64,000 bases of DNA from an uncultured Lachnospiraceae bacterium (GTDB lineage Bacteria; Bacillota; Clostridia; Lachnospirales; Lachnospiraceae): positions 1 to 64,000 of the forward strand of contig CAJOGN010000026.1 of NCBI GenBank assembly GCA_905234245.1. Direction: 5' to 3'. A program made the position numbers and the translations under genes. Position 1 is the stretch's first letter; every line of letters starts with the position of its first letter. The notes beneath the pieces are model-generated. The model searched no databases. It was given only the letters and a program-made list of their open reading frames with translations, and had not been told where the DNA came from. Of this stretch, positions 26,905 through 37,306 are shown in pieces.

Positions 26905-27912
26905 TTATCTTATCATCTCTGTTAAGCCAACCTTCTTCATAACCTTGCGAAGTGTCTTATTGGCAAAATATGCCGCTTTCTCATCATTTTGCTTAATACA
27001 TCCTTCTATGTATGCCTTGTCTTTGAGAAGGCGCTCATATTCAGCCTGAAGAGGTGCTAATTCATTAGCAACTGCCTCTCCCACAGCAATCTTGAAGTCA
27101 CCATAGCCCTTGCCAGCGAATTCAGCTTGAATATCATCAAGAGTTTCGCCTGTAACAGCACTTAATATATCCATTAGATTACTAATTCCTGGCTTAGCTT
27201 CTGGATCATATCTAACCTCTGTATCAGAATCAGTAACAGCTCTTTTGAACTTCCTAATAATTGTGTCCTTATCATCAAGGAGCATAATTGTTGCATTAGC
27301 ATTTTCATCAGACTTAGACATCTTCTTAGTAGGCTCTGCAAGAGACATTATTCTTGCACCACTCTTACCAATATAAGCTTCTGGAATAGTGAATATATCG
27401 CCATATATATTATTGAATCTCTCTGCAATATCTCTTGTAATCTCAAGATGTTGCATCTGATCCTTACCTACAGGTACAACATTGGCCTGATACAGCAAAA
27501 TGTCAGCAGCCATAAGCACAGGATATGTAAATAATCCTGCATTAATATTATCAGCATGCTTAGCAGACTTATCCTTGAACTGTGTCATTCTGTTAAGCTC
27601 ACCCATATAAGTAAAGCAATCTAGAATCCACGCAAGCTGTGTATGTGCAGGCACATGTGACTGATAATATACGCAATTAACCTCAGGGTCTAATCCAGCT
27701 GCAACATATAATGCATATAGCTTTCTTGCATTCTGACGAAATTCAGTAGGATTTTGTCTTACTGTCAGAGAATGAAGGTCCATTACTCCGAAGAAGCAAT
27801 CGAATTCTTCATTAAGATTAACCCAATTCTTAAGAGCTCCTAAGTAGTTACCTAATGTTAGAGAATTGGTAGCCTGCATTCCAGAATATAGTATTTTCTT
27901 TTCATCACTCAT
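26905..27912 (-). CDS. trpS: Tryptophan-tRNA ligase
   Basis: Class I aminoacyl-tRNA synthetase that charges tRNA-Trp. The 335-aa protein has the HIGH-equivalent in SLTLGNYLGALKNW, the conserved PVLMAADILLYQANVVPVGKDQ, and the KMSKS loop KKMSKSDENANATI. Length fits the family. It lies 36 nt after the DUF5662-like gene and ends in a terminator, closing the GH13-like/DUF5662/trpS group. Confidence 0.96.
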   Translation of the reverse strand: MSDEKKILYSGMQATNSLTLGNYLGALKNWVNLNEEFDCFFGVMDLHSLTVRQNPTEFRQNARKLYALYVAAGLDPEVNCVYYQSHVPAHTQLAWILDCFTYMGELNRMTQFKDKSAKHADNINAGLFTYPVLMAADILLYQANVVPVGKDQMQHLEITRDIAERFNNIYGDIFTIPEAYIGKSGARIMSLAEPTKKMSKSDENANATIMLLDDKDTIIRKFKRAVTDSDTEVRYDPEAKPGISNLMDILSAVTGETLDDIQAEFAGKGYGDFKIAVGEAVANELAPLQAEYERLLKDKAYIEGCIKQNDEKAAYFANKTLRKVMKKVGLTEMIR

Positions 27913-27948
27913 TTTATAATTCCTTACTCTTTCTATTATTTATATTTA

Positions 27949-28584
27949 TTATAATTTGTATCTGTTAATGTTAGCAGCAACTCGTTTCTGATTCTTGTCT
28001 ATGTTAGCCTTAATCGCTGCAGTAATCTTCTTAACTAGTTTAACTTTCCTGTCAGTGTGAAGAATCTCTTTTCTAATATAATCATTAGCAGCTTCTTCTC
28101 CATTCTCAGCAAGATAAGTAAGAAGCATAACAAGCAGTGCCTCAGTATCAGGGTGCATCATATATCTTTTCTTGCCCTTTTCATAATACTCTAACGCACT
28201 ACTGTCAGTATATTTGTCCTTCTGGTAATTCTTACTTGCCATTACTCTGTCAACATACATTTCCACCACGTATTTTACAGGCATCTTGTTACCTTCAATA
28301 GGATGTCCCTTCTTCAATGTATAGTCAATCCAGTATTCAAAATGATGCTTATTCCTGCCCTTATGATGAAGCCACGCGTATGAGACTCCTCTCTTCTTAC
28401 GTTCCGTATTATTAGGGCTTTCAGTACCTTTATAGTATAAGCATCCAGGAATAAATTCTATGGGATTATATTTGGACAGGTCATGCAGTAGTCCCTGCCT
28501 GTATAAGCCCACTTCAAAGCATCCCTTCATAACAAGATGGCGATGCCTAGTTATTGTTCTGTAATGACTTATTGGTCGAATCAT
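27949..28584 (-). CDS. DUF5662-like protein
   Basis: Function unknown. The ATG at 28584 (MIRPISHYRTITRHRHLVMK) is preferred over the track start at 28611, because GGAAAGGA lies just before it and the family begins near there. The 211-aa product has LYRQGLLHDLSKYNPIEF, then WLHHKGRNKHHFEYWIDY. The abundance of His and Asp, with an HD pair followed by HH and H-rich motifs, hints at a metal-binding HD-like hydrolase fold, but this is inference. It overlaps the end of the upstream GH13-like gene by 38 bases. The family name is from memory. Confidence 0.7.
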   Translation of the reverse strand: MIRPISHYRTITRHRHLVMKGCFEVGLYRQGLLHDLSKYNPIEFIPGCLYYKGTESPNNTERKKRGVSYAWLHHKGRNKHHFEYWIDYTLKKGHPIEGNKMPVKYVVEMYVDRVMASKNYQKDKYTDSSALEYYEKGKKRYMMHPDTEALLVMLLTYLAENGEEAANDYIRKEILHTDRKVKLVKKITAAIKANIDKNQKRVAANINRYKL

Positions 28585-30463
28585 GATGTTTCCTTTCCTT
28601 CTTCTTGTCAATAATCTCTACACTATCGTTAGTTATCTTCGTCTCCTTACCAACGAGAATAGTAATAGAACCACCCGGCACCTTAATATAATGCTGTGAC
28701 TTAATATACTGAAGCTCTCCGAAATCACTATATGTATTACATGCCAAATACCATTTCTTATTACCACTCATTCGAGGCAGTGCGAACTTCTCTTCATCGT
28801 AATGGAAATTATAACAGATAAGAATATCGTCTTTATTATCATCAAGAGAATACTCTCCAGCATAAAGGACTCCAAGTGCCTTCTTCTCATCACCAATTCC
28901 CATCATCCAAGGCTCTCTTCCATGATATGATAAGTCAGGTATACCTGTATGATGATAGTCATTCATATGCATTGGCTCTTCAAGCCTTATTATAGGATTA
29001 TTCTTCCTAAATCGAATCATAGCCTTGGTGAATTCTCTAAGCTCTCTTGCGAATTTGTTCTTAGGGAAATCCACCCAGCCTGTCTCATTATCCTGGCAAT
29101 ATACATTGTTATTACCACCTTGTGAATTGCCAACCTCATCTCCTGCTAGTATCAGCGGAATAGCCTGACCTAGCATAACAGCACAAATTGCCGTCTTCAT
29201 ATTATGAAGTCTAATAGAATTAATCGACTTGTTATTAGTCTTGCCTTCAATACCATAATTGTTGCTGCAATTATAGTTATTACCATCACGATTCTCTTCG
29301 CCATTAGCTTCATTATGCTTCTCACCATAGGCAAATGAATCATACAAAGTAAATCCATTACTATTAGCAGCATAATTAACAAATCCAAATCTCTCGTTCT
29401 GTCGTTTGGAATTATTGGCAAGCTCCGATACATATCCATCAAAATGATTCTGTAATTGTCTTAGTGCATATAAGAACTCATCATTACTTATAAATAAATG
29501 CTTATTAATCCTCTCACCATCTAATACTTCGTATGGAAATTCATGATAAAACAATTTAACATCAGTAAGATATGGGCTTGTTACCAACCTCTTAATAGGC
29601 AAATCGTTCCCTAGGATATGCAATCCATCAACATTATATTCCTTTGCCCAGAATATAAGGGATTTCATCATAACCTCATCACTTACCAATTTATTGAAAG
29701 CAATCTCCATTATGATTTCCAGACCACGAGCATGAATCTCGTCTATCATCATCTTCATATTGTAGGCAGCTTTATCTCCGCCAAAATAAGACGCCTTCGG
29801 AGCAAAATAATGTCCCTTATCATAGCCCCAGTAATTGACTTTACCTGAATCCTCTATAATGTTCTCAGTTGTAAAGTTCTCATTTACAATGATAGATTCA
29901 ACAATCCCCATTTCTTCAAATTCGTATAAAGGCTGAAACTCAATTGTGGTAACACCTAAATCAACAATCTCATCAAGCAGCTTAATAAAGCCCTTGTAAT
30001 TACCCTTGTCCCATCTATTAAGACCATGCTTCATAGTAAAGCCTCTCATATGAAGCTTATATATAATCATATCCTTAGGCGCAGTATGTGGCTTAGAATG
30101 CTTAAATTCATAATCATCTACAGCTATGGCAGAATAAACCTTATAGCCATTCTCTTTTCGTGACTTGTCATTCCACTTGTCACGACCCACTACTCTCGTA
30201 GCGTATTCATCCATAGTCTCCTTGCCATCACGATAGATTGTATAGCATATTGAGTCAGGATTAAGACCTTCTACACTAACAGAGCATACCAATCCCATCT
30301 TGTATTCATCAGTTATATCAATACGTGTAGTAAGCTTACGTGTCTTAATATCGTAAATGTTAATATAAGACTTTTCTTTAGTTGTTGTCATATAGGTAAA
30401 TGTAATCTGATCACCATGAACTCTGGCACCAAATTCGCAAAAATTACCCTGTCTTAATCTCAT
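28547..30463 (-). CDS. GlgX/pullulanase-like GH13 protein lacking catalytic residues
   Basis: The 638-aa protein has the overall plan of glycogen debranching enzymes. It has a CBM48-like N-terminal beta region (about 1-100), then a GH13 barrel with MIIYKLHMRGFTMK, NYWGYDKGHYFAPKASY and the GlgX-like EKHNEANGEENRDGNN and LILAGDEVGNSQGGNNN, and a C-terminal beta domain. However, the GFRFD-type nucleophile motif reads VDGLHILGND, the region I NHT-type motif reads FNKL, and the HD of region IV reads SN. At least two of three catalytic acids are therefore gone. It may be a glycan-binding or regulatory pseudoenzyme. Ribosome binding site AGGA is present. Confidence 0.75.
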   Translation of the reverse strand: MRLRQGNFCEFGARVHGDQITFTYMTTTKEKSYINIYDIKTRKLTTRIDITDEYKMGLVCSVSVEGLNPDSICYTIYRDGKETMDEYATRVVGRDKWNDKSRKENGYKVYSAIAVDDYEFKHSKPHTAPKDMIIYKLHMRGFTMKHGLNRWDKGNYKGFIKLLDEIVDLGVTTIEFQPLYEFEEMGIVESIIVNENFTTENIIEDSGKVNYWGYDKGHYFAPKASYFGGDKAAYNMKMMIDEIHARGLEIIMEIAFNKLVSDEVMMKSLIFWAKEYNVDGLHILGNDLPIKRLVTSPYLTDVKLFYHEFPYEVLDGERINKHLFISNDEFLYALRQLQNHFDGYVSELANNSKRQNERFGFVNYAANSNGFTLYDSFAYGEKHNEANGEENRDGNNYNCSNNYGIEGKTNNKSINSIRLHNMKTAICAVMLGQAIPLILAGDEVGNSQGGNNNVYCQDNETGWVDFPKNKFARELREFTKAMIRFRKNNPIIRLEEPMHMNDYHHTGIPDLSYHGREPWMMGIGDEKKALGVLYAGEYSLDDNKDDILICYNFHYDEEKFALPRMSGNKKWYLACNTYSDFGELQYIKSQHYIKVPGGSITILVGKETKITNDSVEIIDKKKERKHHDSTNKSLQNNN

Positions 30464-30536
30464 AAATTATTCCTGCCTTTGAAACAAAACCCAAAATGCG
30501 ACCTAAAATGGACGCACCTCGCTTCGCTCGGAATGC

Positions 30537-30571
30537 TGTCACGAGGTGTCGCGAAGCTACACCTCGTGACA
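30537..30571. repeat. Perfect 13-bp GC-rich inverted repeat between divergent genes
   Basis: TGTCACGAGGTGT and ACACCTCGTGACA flank a nine-base loop. The adjacent CACCTCGCTTCGCTCGG reuses the CACCTCG and GCTTCGC units, so the whole 30513-30571 stretch is a nested palindrome. It is markedly richer in G/C than the surrounding intergenic DNA. It overlaps the likely transcription start of the GH13-like gene, so it could be an operator or an extragenic repeat family copy. Confidence 0.6.
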
Positions 30572-30572
30572 T

Positions 30573-30581
30573 ATTATACCA
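30573..30581 (-). promoter_or_regulatory. Extended -10 promoter for the GH13-like gene
   Basis: Minus-strand TGGTATAAT is an extended -10 element. The start would fall near 30566, inside the 13-bp inverted repeat, which leaves a leader of about 100 nt. No good -35 is visible. Confidence 0.45.
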
Positions 30582-30587
30582 TAACTG

Positions 30588-30616
30588 TTGCTTTTTATTG
30601 AATATTTAATTATAAT
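30588..30616 (+). promoter_or_regulatory. Promoter of the DUF1292 gene
   Basis: TTGCTT and TATAAT separated by exactly 17 bases, with the ATG about 47 bases downstream of the -10. The hexamers lie within the first bases of the track ORF that starts at 30588, which is one more reason to reject that start. Confidence 0.6.
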
Positions 30617-30662
30617 CTTACAAGATATTTCTGAAATAAGTCGAAAAACAAGGAGAAAAACC

Positions 30663-30959
30663 ATGGAAAATAAGGAAAATCAAGAGCTTGACGATGATGT
30701 AATGGTAACAATTGAGCTTGATGGTGAGGATCTTGACTGCGAAATCCTTACAATCTTCGACATTGAAGACCAGGATTATATTGTACTTATGCCTGTAGAT
30801 GAGAATGGTGAACCATTAGATGATACCCTTGTATATATTTATAGATACTTCGAAAAAGGCGACAACTACGCCATTGACAACATCCAGTCCGATGAAGAAT
30901 ATGAGCGCGTCAATAAGAGATTTAATGAATTATTAGAGGAAGCAAATAATCAGCCTTAG
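30663..30959 (+). CDS. DUF1292 family protein
   Basis: Small acidic protein of unknown function, related to the YrzB family widely present in Firmicutes. From the ATG at 30663 (98 aa) the pattern VTIELDGEDLDCEILTIFDI, then YIVLMPVDENGEPLDDTLVY, and a short helical tail fits the family. The track start at 30588 is rejected because it precedes a clear AAGGAGA ribosome binding site and adds an unrelated hydrophobic extension. The gene overlaps the convergent helicase gene by four bases. Confidence 0.85.
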   Translation: MENKENQELDDDVMVTIELDGEDLDCEILTIFDIEDQDYIVLMPVDENGEPLDDTLVYIYRYFEKGDNYAIDNIQSDEEYERVNKRFNELLEEANNQP

Positions 30960-32761
30960 TTTATTTGCATTTCCTCTATAAATCTGGATGGGAAGAGCTT
31001 CTCGTTATTCCTTCGTTGTATATAGCACAATGTAAGGTTAGTCTTAGCGCGAGTCAAGGCAACATAGAACATCCGTCTCTCCTCTTCTAACGCTTCCTGA
31101 CTCTTAGCCTTCTTAGATGGCGTTACCCCTTCATTAACATCAAGAATGAATACATTGTCGAACTCTAATCCCTTAGATGCGTGAAATGTATATAGAAAAA
31201 CTCGAGCATGGGACTCATCAGTTTTTCCCTCTTCATACTCTAATCTCATATTACATTCCTCAAGAAATGCTTTAATATTAATAAAACCTTTGCTAAGGCT
31301 TGTTATATTCTCTAACACCCTTGTATAATCATCATACTGCTTCTTGTTATTAGCTGTCTCAGCAATATAATTATCGTATCCAATCTTCTTACGTATAAAC
31401 AAAATTGCAGAGCTAGGTCTAAGACCTCTAATCCTTGTAATATCAGACTTCATATTCCTTATTCTATTTTGCATATATGGTTTGTCTGAGTAGAATCGCA
31501 CCATATCATCAAATGACACATTTTCCCTATCAATACATTCTCTTCTAATATATCTATTAGGTTTATTATATATCCTTAGAAAATCAGACCTCTTCCCTTC
31601 TCCTAATGCTATATTCATGTAGCTAATAATATCCTTAAATATGAAATGACTATATATATTAGACACTTTATCCTTAACAAAAAATGGTACACCCTTTTCA
31701 GAAAGCATGTTGGTAATTGAAATGTTCTGATTCTTATTGCGAAATAATATGGCAACAGTCGATGATTCATCCATGCTAAGAAGTATCTTAAGCTTAGCAC
31801 ATATCCATTTTGATTCTGTATCAGCATCCTTAAAATAGTGGGTGCTTATATTACCACTATGAGTATTATTAGCTGCTATTACCTTATTGAATCGTTTCTC
31901 ATTGCTGCTAATAAGCTTAGAGGACTGTTCAACAATACTAGCACATGACCGATAATTGGTACATAACTTAATAACCTTACAGTCATCATATTCCTTAGGG
32001 AAATCAAGCATAATATTAGGATTAGCACCACGAAAACCATATATAGACTGATCATCATCCCCTACTGCAAACACATTCCTACTAATAGCAAGCATCTTAA
32101 CAATGCCAAACTGCAAATCATTCATATCCTGCATCTCATCAATCAGATAGAAGGAATAACGTTGCTGCCACTTTGATAACACCTTGGGATTCTCTCTAAA
32201 CAAATTGTAGGTTAACATTAGCATATCATCAAAATCTATCTTGCCTAATTCTTTCTTCATTGATTGAAATGCATTATATAACTTTCTGAATTCCTCTACA
32301 TCGAAACCTTCAGATTCATATTCATCAATAGAAATGGTTGTATTATTAACATAGCTTATCTCTTTGTATAAGCCCTCTAATAATCCATCATCAAATTCCA
32401 TATTTACAGAAAGCACAACTTCCTTAAGGAAACTAATAAGATTCTTGCCCTGCAAGATAGAATCAGCCTCTAGTCGCATCTCACTTCTAAGAATTGAATA
32501 AAACACTGAATGAAATGTGCCGAAATTGACAAGACCTGACTTAGGATTATTACATAGACTAATGAAGCGGCTCTTCATTTCAAGAGCTGCATCCTTAGTA
32601 AATGTAATAACAAGAATAGATTGTGGGTTAACATGGTATTCGTCAATAAGATGCTTAATCCTATTGACTAGAACTGTAGTCTTGCCACTTCCTGGACCTG
32701 CTAAAGTAAGGCAAGGACCAGTAAAGTGACGTACTGCTTCTAATTGATTATCGTCAAGCAT
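30956..32761 (-). CDS. UvrD/PcrA-like superfamily 1 DNA helicase
   Basis: ATP-dependent 3'-5' helicase of the UvrD/Rep family. The 601-aa protein has the Q-motif and Walker A (LTLAGPGSGKTTVLVNRI), motif Ia (ILVITFTKDAALEMKSR), motif II (LIDEMQDMND), motif III (VGDDDQSIYGFRGANP), motif V (TFHASKGLEFDNVFILDVNEG in part) and motif VI (VALTRAKTNLTL). It is shorter than PcrA (about 740 aa) and lacks the C-terminal extension, so it is probably a second, specialised helicase. It has a predicted promoter of its own and a clear AAGGAG ribosome binding site. Confidence 0.92.
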   Translation of the reverse strand: MLDDNQLEAVRHFTGPCLTLAGPGSGKTTVLVNRIKHLIDEYHVNPQSILVITFTKDAALEMKSRFISLCNNPKSGLVNFGTFHSVFYSILRSEMRLEADSILQGKNLISFLKEVVLSVNMEFDDGLLEGLYKEISYVNNTTISIDEYESEGFDVEEFRKLYNAFQSMKKELGKIDFDDMLMLTYNLFRENPKVLSKWQQRYSFYLIDEMQDMNDLQFGIVKMLAISRNVFAVGDDDQSIYGFRGANPNIMLDFPKEYDDCKVIKLCTNYRSCASIVEQSSKLISSNEKRFNKVIAANNTHSGNISTHYFKDADTESKWICAKLKILLSMDESSTVAILFRNKNQNISITNMLSEKGVPFFVKDKVSNIYSHFIFKDIISYMNIALGEGKRSDFLRIYNKPNRYIRRECIDRENVSFDDMVRFYSDKPYMQNRIRNMKSDITRIRGLRPSSAILFIRKKIGYDNYIAETANNKKQYDDYTRVLENITSLSKGFINIKAFLEECNMRLEYEEGKTDESHARVFLYTFHASKGLEFDNVFILDVNEGVTPSKKAKSQEALEEERRMFYVALTRAKTNLTLCYIQRRNNEKLFPSRFIEEMQIN

Positions 32762-32806
32762 AGAACTCCTTCACTTGACATCTTAACCCCATCCATAAGT
32801 GATGTT

Positions 32807-32835
32807 AATATAACATAAGATAATATATAGTGCAA
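32807..32835 (-). promoter_or_regulatory. Promoter of the UvrD-like helicase
   Basis: Minus-strand TTGCAC and TATATT with a 17-bp spacer in the 153-bp gap between gltX and the helicase gene. The start would lie near 32800, leaving about 40 nt of leader. Confidence 0.5.
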
Positions 32836-32914
32836 TAGATAGTAATAGAAAGCGCTGCATATCCTATACTGCGTCTTAATCGGTAATGCTTCGCTAAGAA
32901 TATATGAAGTGTTA

Positions 32915-34375
32915 TTATAGTTCTTCCTCTAATTTCTTAATAGCTGTATTTATACGTCGAAGGGACTCTTCTTTGCCTAGTAATTCTAATAGTTCTGTGG
33001 CGCCACCAGGTGTCATTTGCTTACCAGATAATGCAGTTCTAATTGGCCAAAGAACATATCCATTCTTTACTTCATGTTCCTTAGCAAATGCAACAAGCAA
33101 TTGATATAAAGAGTCATTAGTATAGTCATCATGTGCTTCTAATACAGGAACTAGCTCCTTAAGTGCAGATAATGAGCTTTCAGGTGTGGTCTTCATCTTC
33201 TTATGACGATACATCTCTATATCATAATCAGGAACGCTTTCGAAGAAGTCAATGTGTCCTTCGATATCTGGGAACACCTCTATTCTGGTCTTAACCATAT
33301 TAGCAACCTTGACTTTATCAATTGGTCTGGTTATTACCTTGTCAATAATTGGCTCTGCTATCTTATAGAAGAACTCATCAAAGTCCATTGCCTTGATATA
33401 CTCACCATTCATCCAGCGAAGTTTCACTATGTCGAATACAGCAGGCGACTTGGACATATGATGATAGTCGAACACCTTTACAAGCTCTTCTAAAGAGAAA
33501 ATCTCCTGATTATCCTCTGGACTCCAGCCAAGAAGTGCCACAAAGTTAACTATTGCTTCTGTAAGAAATCCCTGCTCAACAAGGTCTTCATAAGAAGAAT
33601 GACCACTTCTCTTAGACAGCTTCTCATGATTCTCATTAGTAATAAGTGGGCAGTGTACATATATGGGGACATCCCAGCCGAATGCTTCGTATAATCTATT
33701 GTATTTTGGAGATGATGATAAGTATTCATTACCACGAACCACATGTGTTATTCCCATTAAATGATCATCTACAACATTAGCAAAATTATATGTTGGATAT
33801 CCATCTGACTTAATAAGAATCATATCATCAAGCTCTGCATTATCTACAGTAATCTCTCCATATATCTCATCATCAAATGTAGTAGTACCAGTCCTTGGAT
33901 TATTCTGTCTGATTACATATGGCATACCTGCATCAAGATTAGCCTGCACCTCTTCAGGAGACAAACTAAGACAATGCTTATCGTATATAGATATTTCCTT
34001 GCCATCTAGGTTCTGTTTAATTGACTCTAATCTCTCAGGCGTACAGAAGCAATAATATGCCTCACCCTTCTCAATCAGCTTCTTAGCATATTCAAGATAG
34101 ATACCCTGCTCCTGTCTCTTAGACTGAACATAAGGGCCAACACCACCATCCTTATCTGGCCCTTCATCATGAATTAATCCAGTTGCCTGAAGGGTTCTGT
34201 AAATAATATCTACTGCACCTTCAACATAACGCTCCTGATCTGTATCTTCAATACGAAGTACGAAATCCCCTCCCTCATGCTTAGCAATAAGGTAAGCATA
34301 AAGCGCTGTCCTTAGATTACCAACATGCATTCTTCCTGTTGGACTTGGTGCAAATCTTGTTCTAATCTTACTCAT
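32915..34375 (-). CDS. gltX: Glutamate-tRNA ligase
   Basis: Class I synthetase that charges tRNA-Glu. The start is set at the ATG at 34375 ([20 protein letters not shown]), behind GGAAGGAAATT. The track ORF adds 13 residues that have no counterpart in the family. The 486-aa product has the HIGH-type motif [17 protein letters not shown] and the KMSKS-type motif EKLSKRSGH, plus the expected helical anticodon-binding C-terminus. It follows the 746-aa cNMP-fold gene by 28 nt. Confidence 0.95.
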   Translation of the reverse strand: MSKIRTRFAPSPTGRMHVGNLRTALYAYLIAKHEGGDFVLRIEDTDQERYVEGAVDIIYRTLQATGLIHDEGPDKDGGVGPYVQSKRQEQGIYLEYAKKLIEKGEAYYCFCTPERLESIKQNLDGKEISIYDKHCLSLSPEEVQANLDAGMPYVIRQNNPRTGTTTFDDEIYGEITVDNAELDDMILIKSDGYPTYNFANVVDDHLMGITHVVRGNEYLSSSPKYNRLYEAFGWDVPIYVHCPLITNENHEKLSKRSGHSSYEDLVEQGFLTEAIVNFVALLGWSPEDNQEIFSLEELVKVFDYHHMSKSPAVFDIVKLRWMNGEYIKAMDFDEFFYKIAEPIIDKVITRPIDKVKVANMVKTRIEVFPDIEGHIDFFESVPDYDIEMYRHKKMKTTPESSLSALKELVPVLEAHDDYTNDSLYQLLVAFAKEHEVKNGYVLWPIRTALSGKQMTPGGATELLELLGKEESLRRINTAIKKLEEEL

Positions 34376-34403
34376 TTTAATTTCCTTCCTTACATTACAT
34401 TTA

Positions 34404-36644
34404 TTATAATTCATAATAATCGATATTCTCTTTTAGCAATGGCGTTATCTCTACTCCGCTCTTAGTCATACTGTCATATAACGCCTTCAGCCTCTTATAG
34501 CTCTTGGCATTATTAACATTGAAGCGATGAATTGCTTTAGTAAACATTGGACTGTCTTCTAGCTTACTTCTAATATCCTTCGAAAATGGACAATATGTAA
34601 ATACAATTTCTCTGACGAATTTGTTAAGTCTGAATCCACCCTTTGACTCGTATTTTATCCAGTTATAATAGTCCTTGGCAAATACTTCTCTAAAGCTATT
34701 CTTAGACCTTACAAGTGAACTCTTAATCTGGTCCTTAGCATCCTGTGACAATTCATGATTCTTCTTATAGAACTGAAGATAATCATAATAATCACTTGTA
34801 AGAGAATGCTCTCTTATATCATTCCATCTTGGTCCCTGAATCTTACGACACAGCTCCCATCTGTATCTGGCAGTAAGAATTGTAATCTCATCTGCTATAT
34901 CACAGGTTGCGAATATCGGCAGCATAAATCTGGCCGGAGTATCATTCTTAACACTTGCCGTCTCCTGCCACATCATTCCCTTAGAACCACAATTAGGCAT
35001 AAGAATAAAGTCTGGAAGAATCTCACTCATTAATGCTTCATTCTTAATAGCATCAGGAAGATTATTATAGAAAACTGGTCTATAATATGCCGAGAAATCA
35101 ATACTTCTTATTCCGTTAACAGCCTCGTATATCTTATTCCTGCTTACAAGCATATTCGTAGGGTCATTAAAGAGGTCATTATCATTCATAATAGCATTAA
35201 AGCTACTAATATTGCCATAAGTCAACCTGTTAACCGTCTTGAACATGTTGTCTATCTCGAAGGAAACTCTTTCTTCTGGTTTGTTCTTAATCCTGTCTAT
35301 CTCTTCCTTCTTGATATTTCCTTGTTTATACTCCTCAATTAAGTAATGCTCAAAATCAAAGTCAAATTCATTCTTAGACGGTTCTCTGTCACCACGATAT
35401 ATGGCCTTAAGCCAGTTGAATATTGTAAATACATGGTCGGAACTAACAAGCTCCATATGATTAGTTATACTAAATAATCCATTAATCTTATCTTCTTCTA
35501 AGAAAGCACCATCCACATATCCAAAGTTAAGAAACATCTCAACTGTTGCAGGCAGATTTCTGTCATTTACGGCTCGCAAGAAGCATTTCTTATATATATC
35601 ATAGAAATCATTATTAATCTGTTTCCTAAGATTGTTAGCTTCCTTGTCTCGCTGAATCTTAGTATAGCACTTAGAATAATCAGAAAATCTCTTAATATAC
35701 TCCTTCTTAGAATCACTAAGAAAGCCTGCGTAATCAAGAATGAATTCTAAGTCTGAGCTAGGACCATCCTCCTCCACACTCTCTTCTTCTGGAACAAATT
35801 GCTTAGCATCACTATATTCTTCTTTACATCTATCTATTAACTTTGAATCATATATGCCAAGATTAGTTGCAAACCCAAGAAGGCCTTCTATGGTTTGCTC
35901 AAGTTCCTCCGTATCAAGATTAGAGCGCTTATAGAAAGCCATAAGCGCAATGTAGCCATGAAATATATCCCTGTTCCTGTCACTTATAAGATGATCTCTG
36001 TTATAGCCATAGAACTCTATCATCTGAGATATTCCCCGGGCCACACGATGCATCTGCAAGGACGCCTCCATTATTGCTCCTAGTGAAAGCTTATCATCAG
36101 ACGTATATAGCTTCATATACTCATTTGCATGATTATTAACAATACTATCTAAGCTATCAAGCTCCCAATCACTAAGAGTATGTGTAACATTAAGTGGTTG
36201 GAACGAAGACAAATCCGGTCCGCTGGAATATTCGAATCTATTCTTAATTACAAGAGACTGATATTCCTGATACACCTTGTCCACATATACAGAGAACTTA
36301 TTAGCGTTCTTATATAGCCTGTCATAGACCTTGAATTGTTGAAATCTCTGGCTTATGGCAGTCTTAAGAAACAGGGTTCTCATCTTAGCTTCCTTCTCTA
36401 AGAAATGCTTAAGGTCTGACACACTTCGACATGTGAACATGATAAATGTGCAATCCGTCTTGGCAATGTAATCACAGATAAAGAAATCCTGCTCTAGCAT
36501 CCCAATAATAGAATTAACGCCAAGCTTAGTCTCAACAAAATCGTTCTTCTGTATTACTTCGCCTTCCTGGATAATATACCATTCCTTTACAGGGTCATTC
36601 TTTTTTGCTAATACCTGTCCCTTTTTAAGTCCAATTATTTCCAT
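34404..36644 (-). CDS. 746-aa protein with cNMP-binding-like N-terminal domain
   Basis: Function unknown. Residues 1-125 read like a cyclic-nucleotide-binding beta roll: [31 protein letters not shown], seen in shorter pieces, then a helix with [13 protein letters not shown]. The phosphate-binding cassette (G-E...R-[TS]-A) that contacts cAMP/cGMP is not recognisable, so ligand binding is doubtful. The remaining 600 residues are mainly charged helices, with an unusual segment [14 protein letters not shown] near residue 565. No membrane segment. It is the last gene of the six-ORF cluster before gltX. The cluster context, not the sequence, suggests a signalling or scaffolding role. Confidence 0.6.
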   Translation of the reverse strand: MEIIGLKKGQVLAKKNDPVKEWYIIQEGEVIQKNDFVETKLGVNSIIGMLEQDFFICDYIAKTDCTFIMFTCRSVSDLKHFLEKEAKMRTLFLKTAISQRFQQFKVYDRLYKNANKFSVYVDKVYQEYQSLVIKNRFEYSSGPDLSSFQPLNVTHTLSDWELDSLDSIVNNHANEYMKLYTSDDKLSLGAIMEASLQMHRVARGISQMIEFYGYNRDHLISDRNRDIFHGYIALMAFYKRSNLDTEELEQTIEGLLGFATNLGIYDSKLIDRCKEEYSDAKQFVPEEESVEEDGPSSDLEFILDYAGFLSDSKKEYIKRFSDYSKCYTKIQRDKEANNLRKQINNDFYDIYKKCFLRAVNDRNLPATVEMFLNFGYVDGAFLEEDKINGLFSITNHMELVSSDHVFTIFNWLKAIYRGDREPSKNEFDFDFEHYLIEEYKQGNIKKEEIDRIKNKPEERVSFEIDNMFKTVNRLTYGNISSFNAIMNDNDLFNDPTNMLVSRNKIYEAVNGIRSIDFSAYYRPVFYNNLPDAIKNEALMSEILPDFILMPNCGSKGMMWQETASVKNDTPARFMLPIFATCDIADEITILTARYRWELCRKIQGPRWNDIREHSLTSDYYDYLQFYKKNHELSQDAKDQIKSSLVRSKNSFREVFAKDYYNWIKYESKGGFRLNKFVREIVFTYCPFSKDIRSKLEDSPMFTKAIHRFNVNNAKSYKRLKALYDSMTKSGVEITPLLKENIDYYEL

Positions 36645-36653
36645 TATTCTTAC

Positions 36654-37286
36654 CTAACTTACATTTTTGTATTTATTAAGACCGCAAATCTTATCAACAG
36701 AATCAATAATCTCTAGAATCTCAGGAACATAATAATGATGCTCTCTCATAAGTCTGTCTATCTCGTCTCTCTCACTCTTAACAGCCTTAGTATTCTCTTC
36801 CATTCTGTCCCTTACTTTAGAACGCCTCTCCACAAGATTATGCCTAATCTCAATTCGCTCATCCTTATTAACAAGGGCACTTGTCTGTGTTAACCATATC
36901 TTACAATCATATAGCCCTGCCTGCTTTAGAAGCCTGATTAATCGACCTGTAAAATACTCTAAGTCTTCGTTGTTCTTTTCAAATTTCTCCTTTTCCTTAA
37001 CAGCCTCTAAGTATTGTTCCCATACATAGAGTAGCTTATAGGAGCTTTCTACATCGTATTTGTCAGCAACATAATCAACCGCCTTAGTAACGTTGACATA
37101 CTTCATTCTAACAACATTAAGAAGGGATATGGTATTATTCAGCTTCTTTTTGTCTTTTCGCATATCTCTTGACAAATTAGACATAAACACAAAAAGAACC
37201 CCAACTGCAATAGCTGTTACAGCAAAGAGAATCATCCTGTATAATCCCACATCTGTCTTGGTAAACTTCTCAATAATAAAAGACAA
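36654..37286 (-). CDS. Membrane coiled-coil protein, C-terminal part of a likely split gene
   Basis: Function unknown. The 210-aa frame has a membrane helix (GLYRMILFAVTAIAVGVLFV) and then charged helices. Its only start is a TTG without a ribosome binding site. Upstream in the same frame the DNA reads VAVAFASFLVLSFIIEKF, a second membrane helix with no start codon, which begins where the 170-aa ORF (37307-37819) stops. Adding one base (for example T in ATGTTGCA) fuses both ORFs into one 388-aa protein of coiled coil, two membrane helices and coiled coil. I infer a single gene broken by a 1-nt deletion. Confidence 0.6.
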   Translation of the reverse strand: MSFIIEKFTKTDVGLYRMILFAVTAIAVGVLFVFMSNLSRDMRKDKKKLNNTISLLNVVRMKYVNVTKAVDYVADKYDVESSYKLLYVWEQYLEAVKEKEKFEKNNEDLEYFTGRLIRLLKQAGLYDCKIWLTQTSALVNKDERIEIRHNLVERRSKVRDRMEENTKAVKSERDEIDRLMREHHYYVPEILEIIDSVDKICGLNKYKNVS

Positions 37287-37306
37287 TACTAAGAAGGAAG
37301 CAAATG

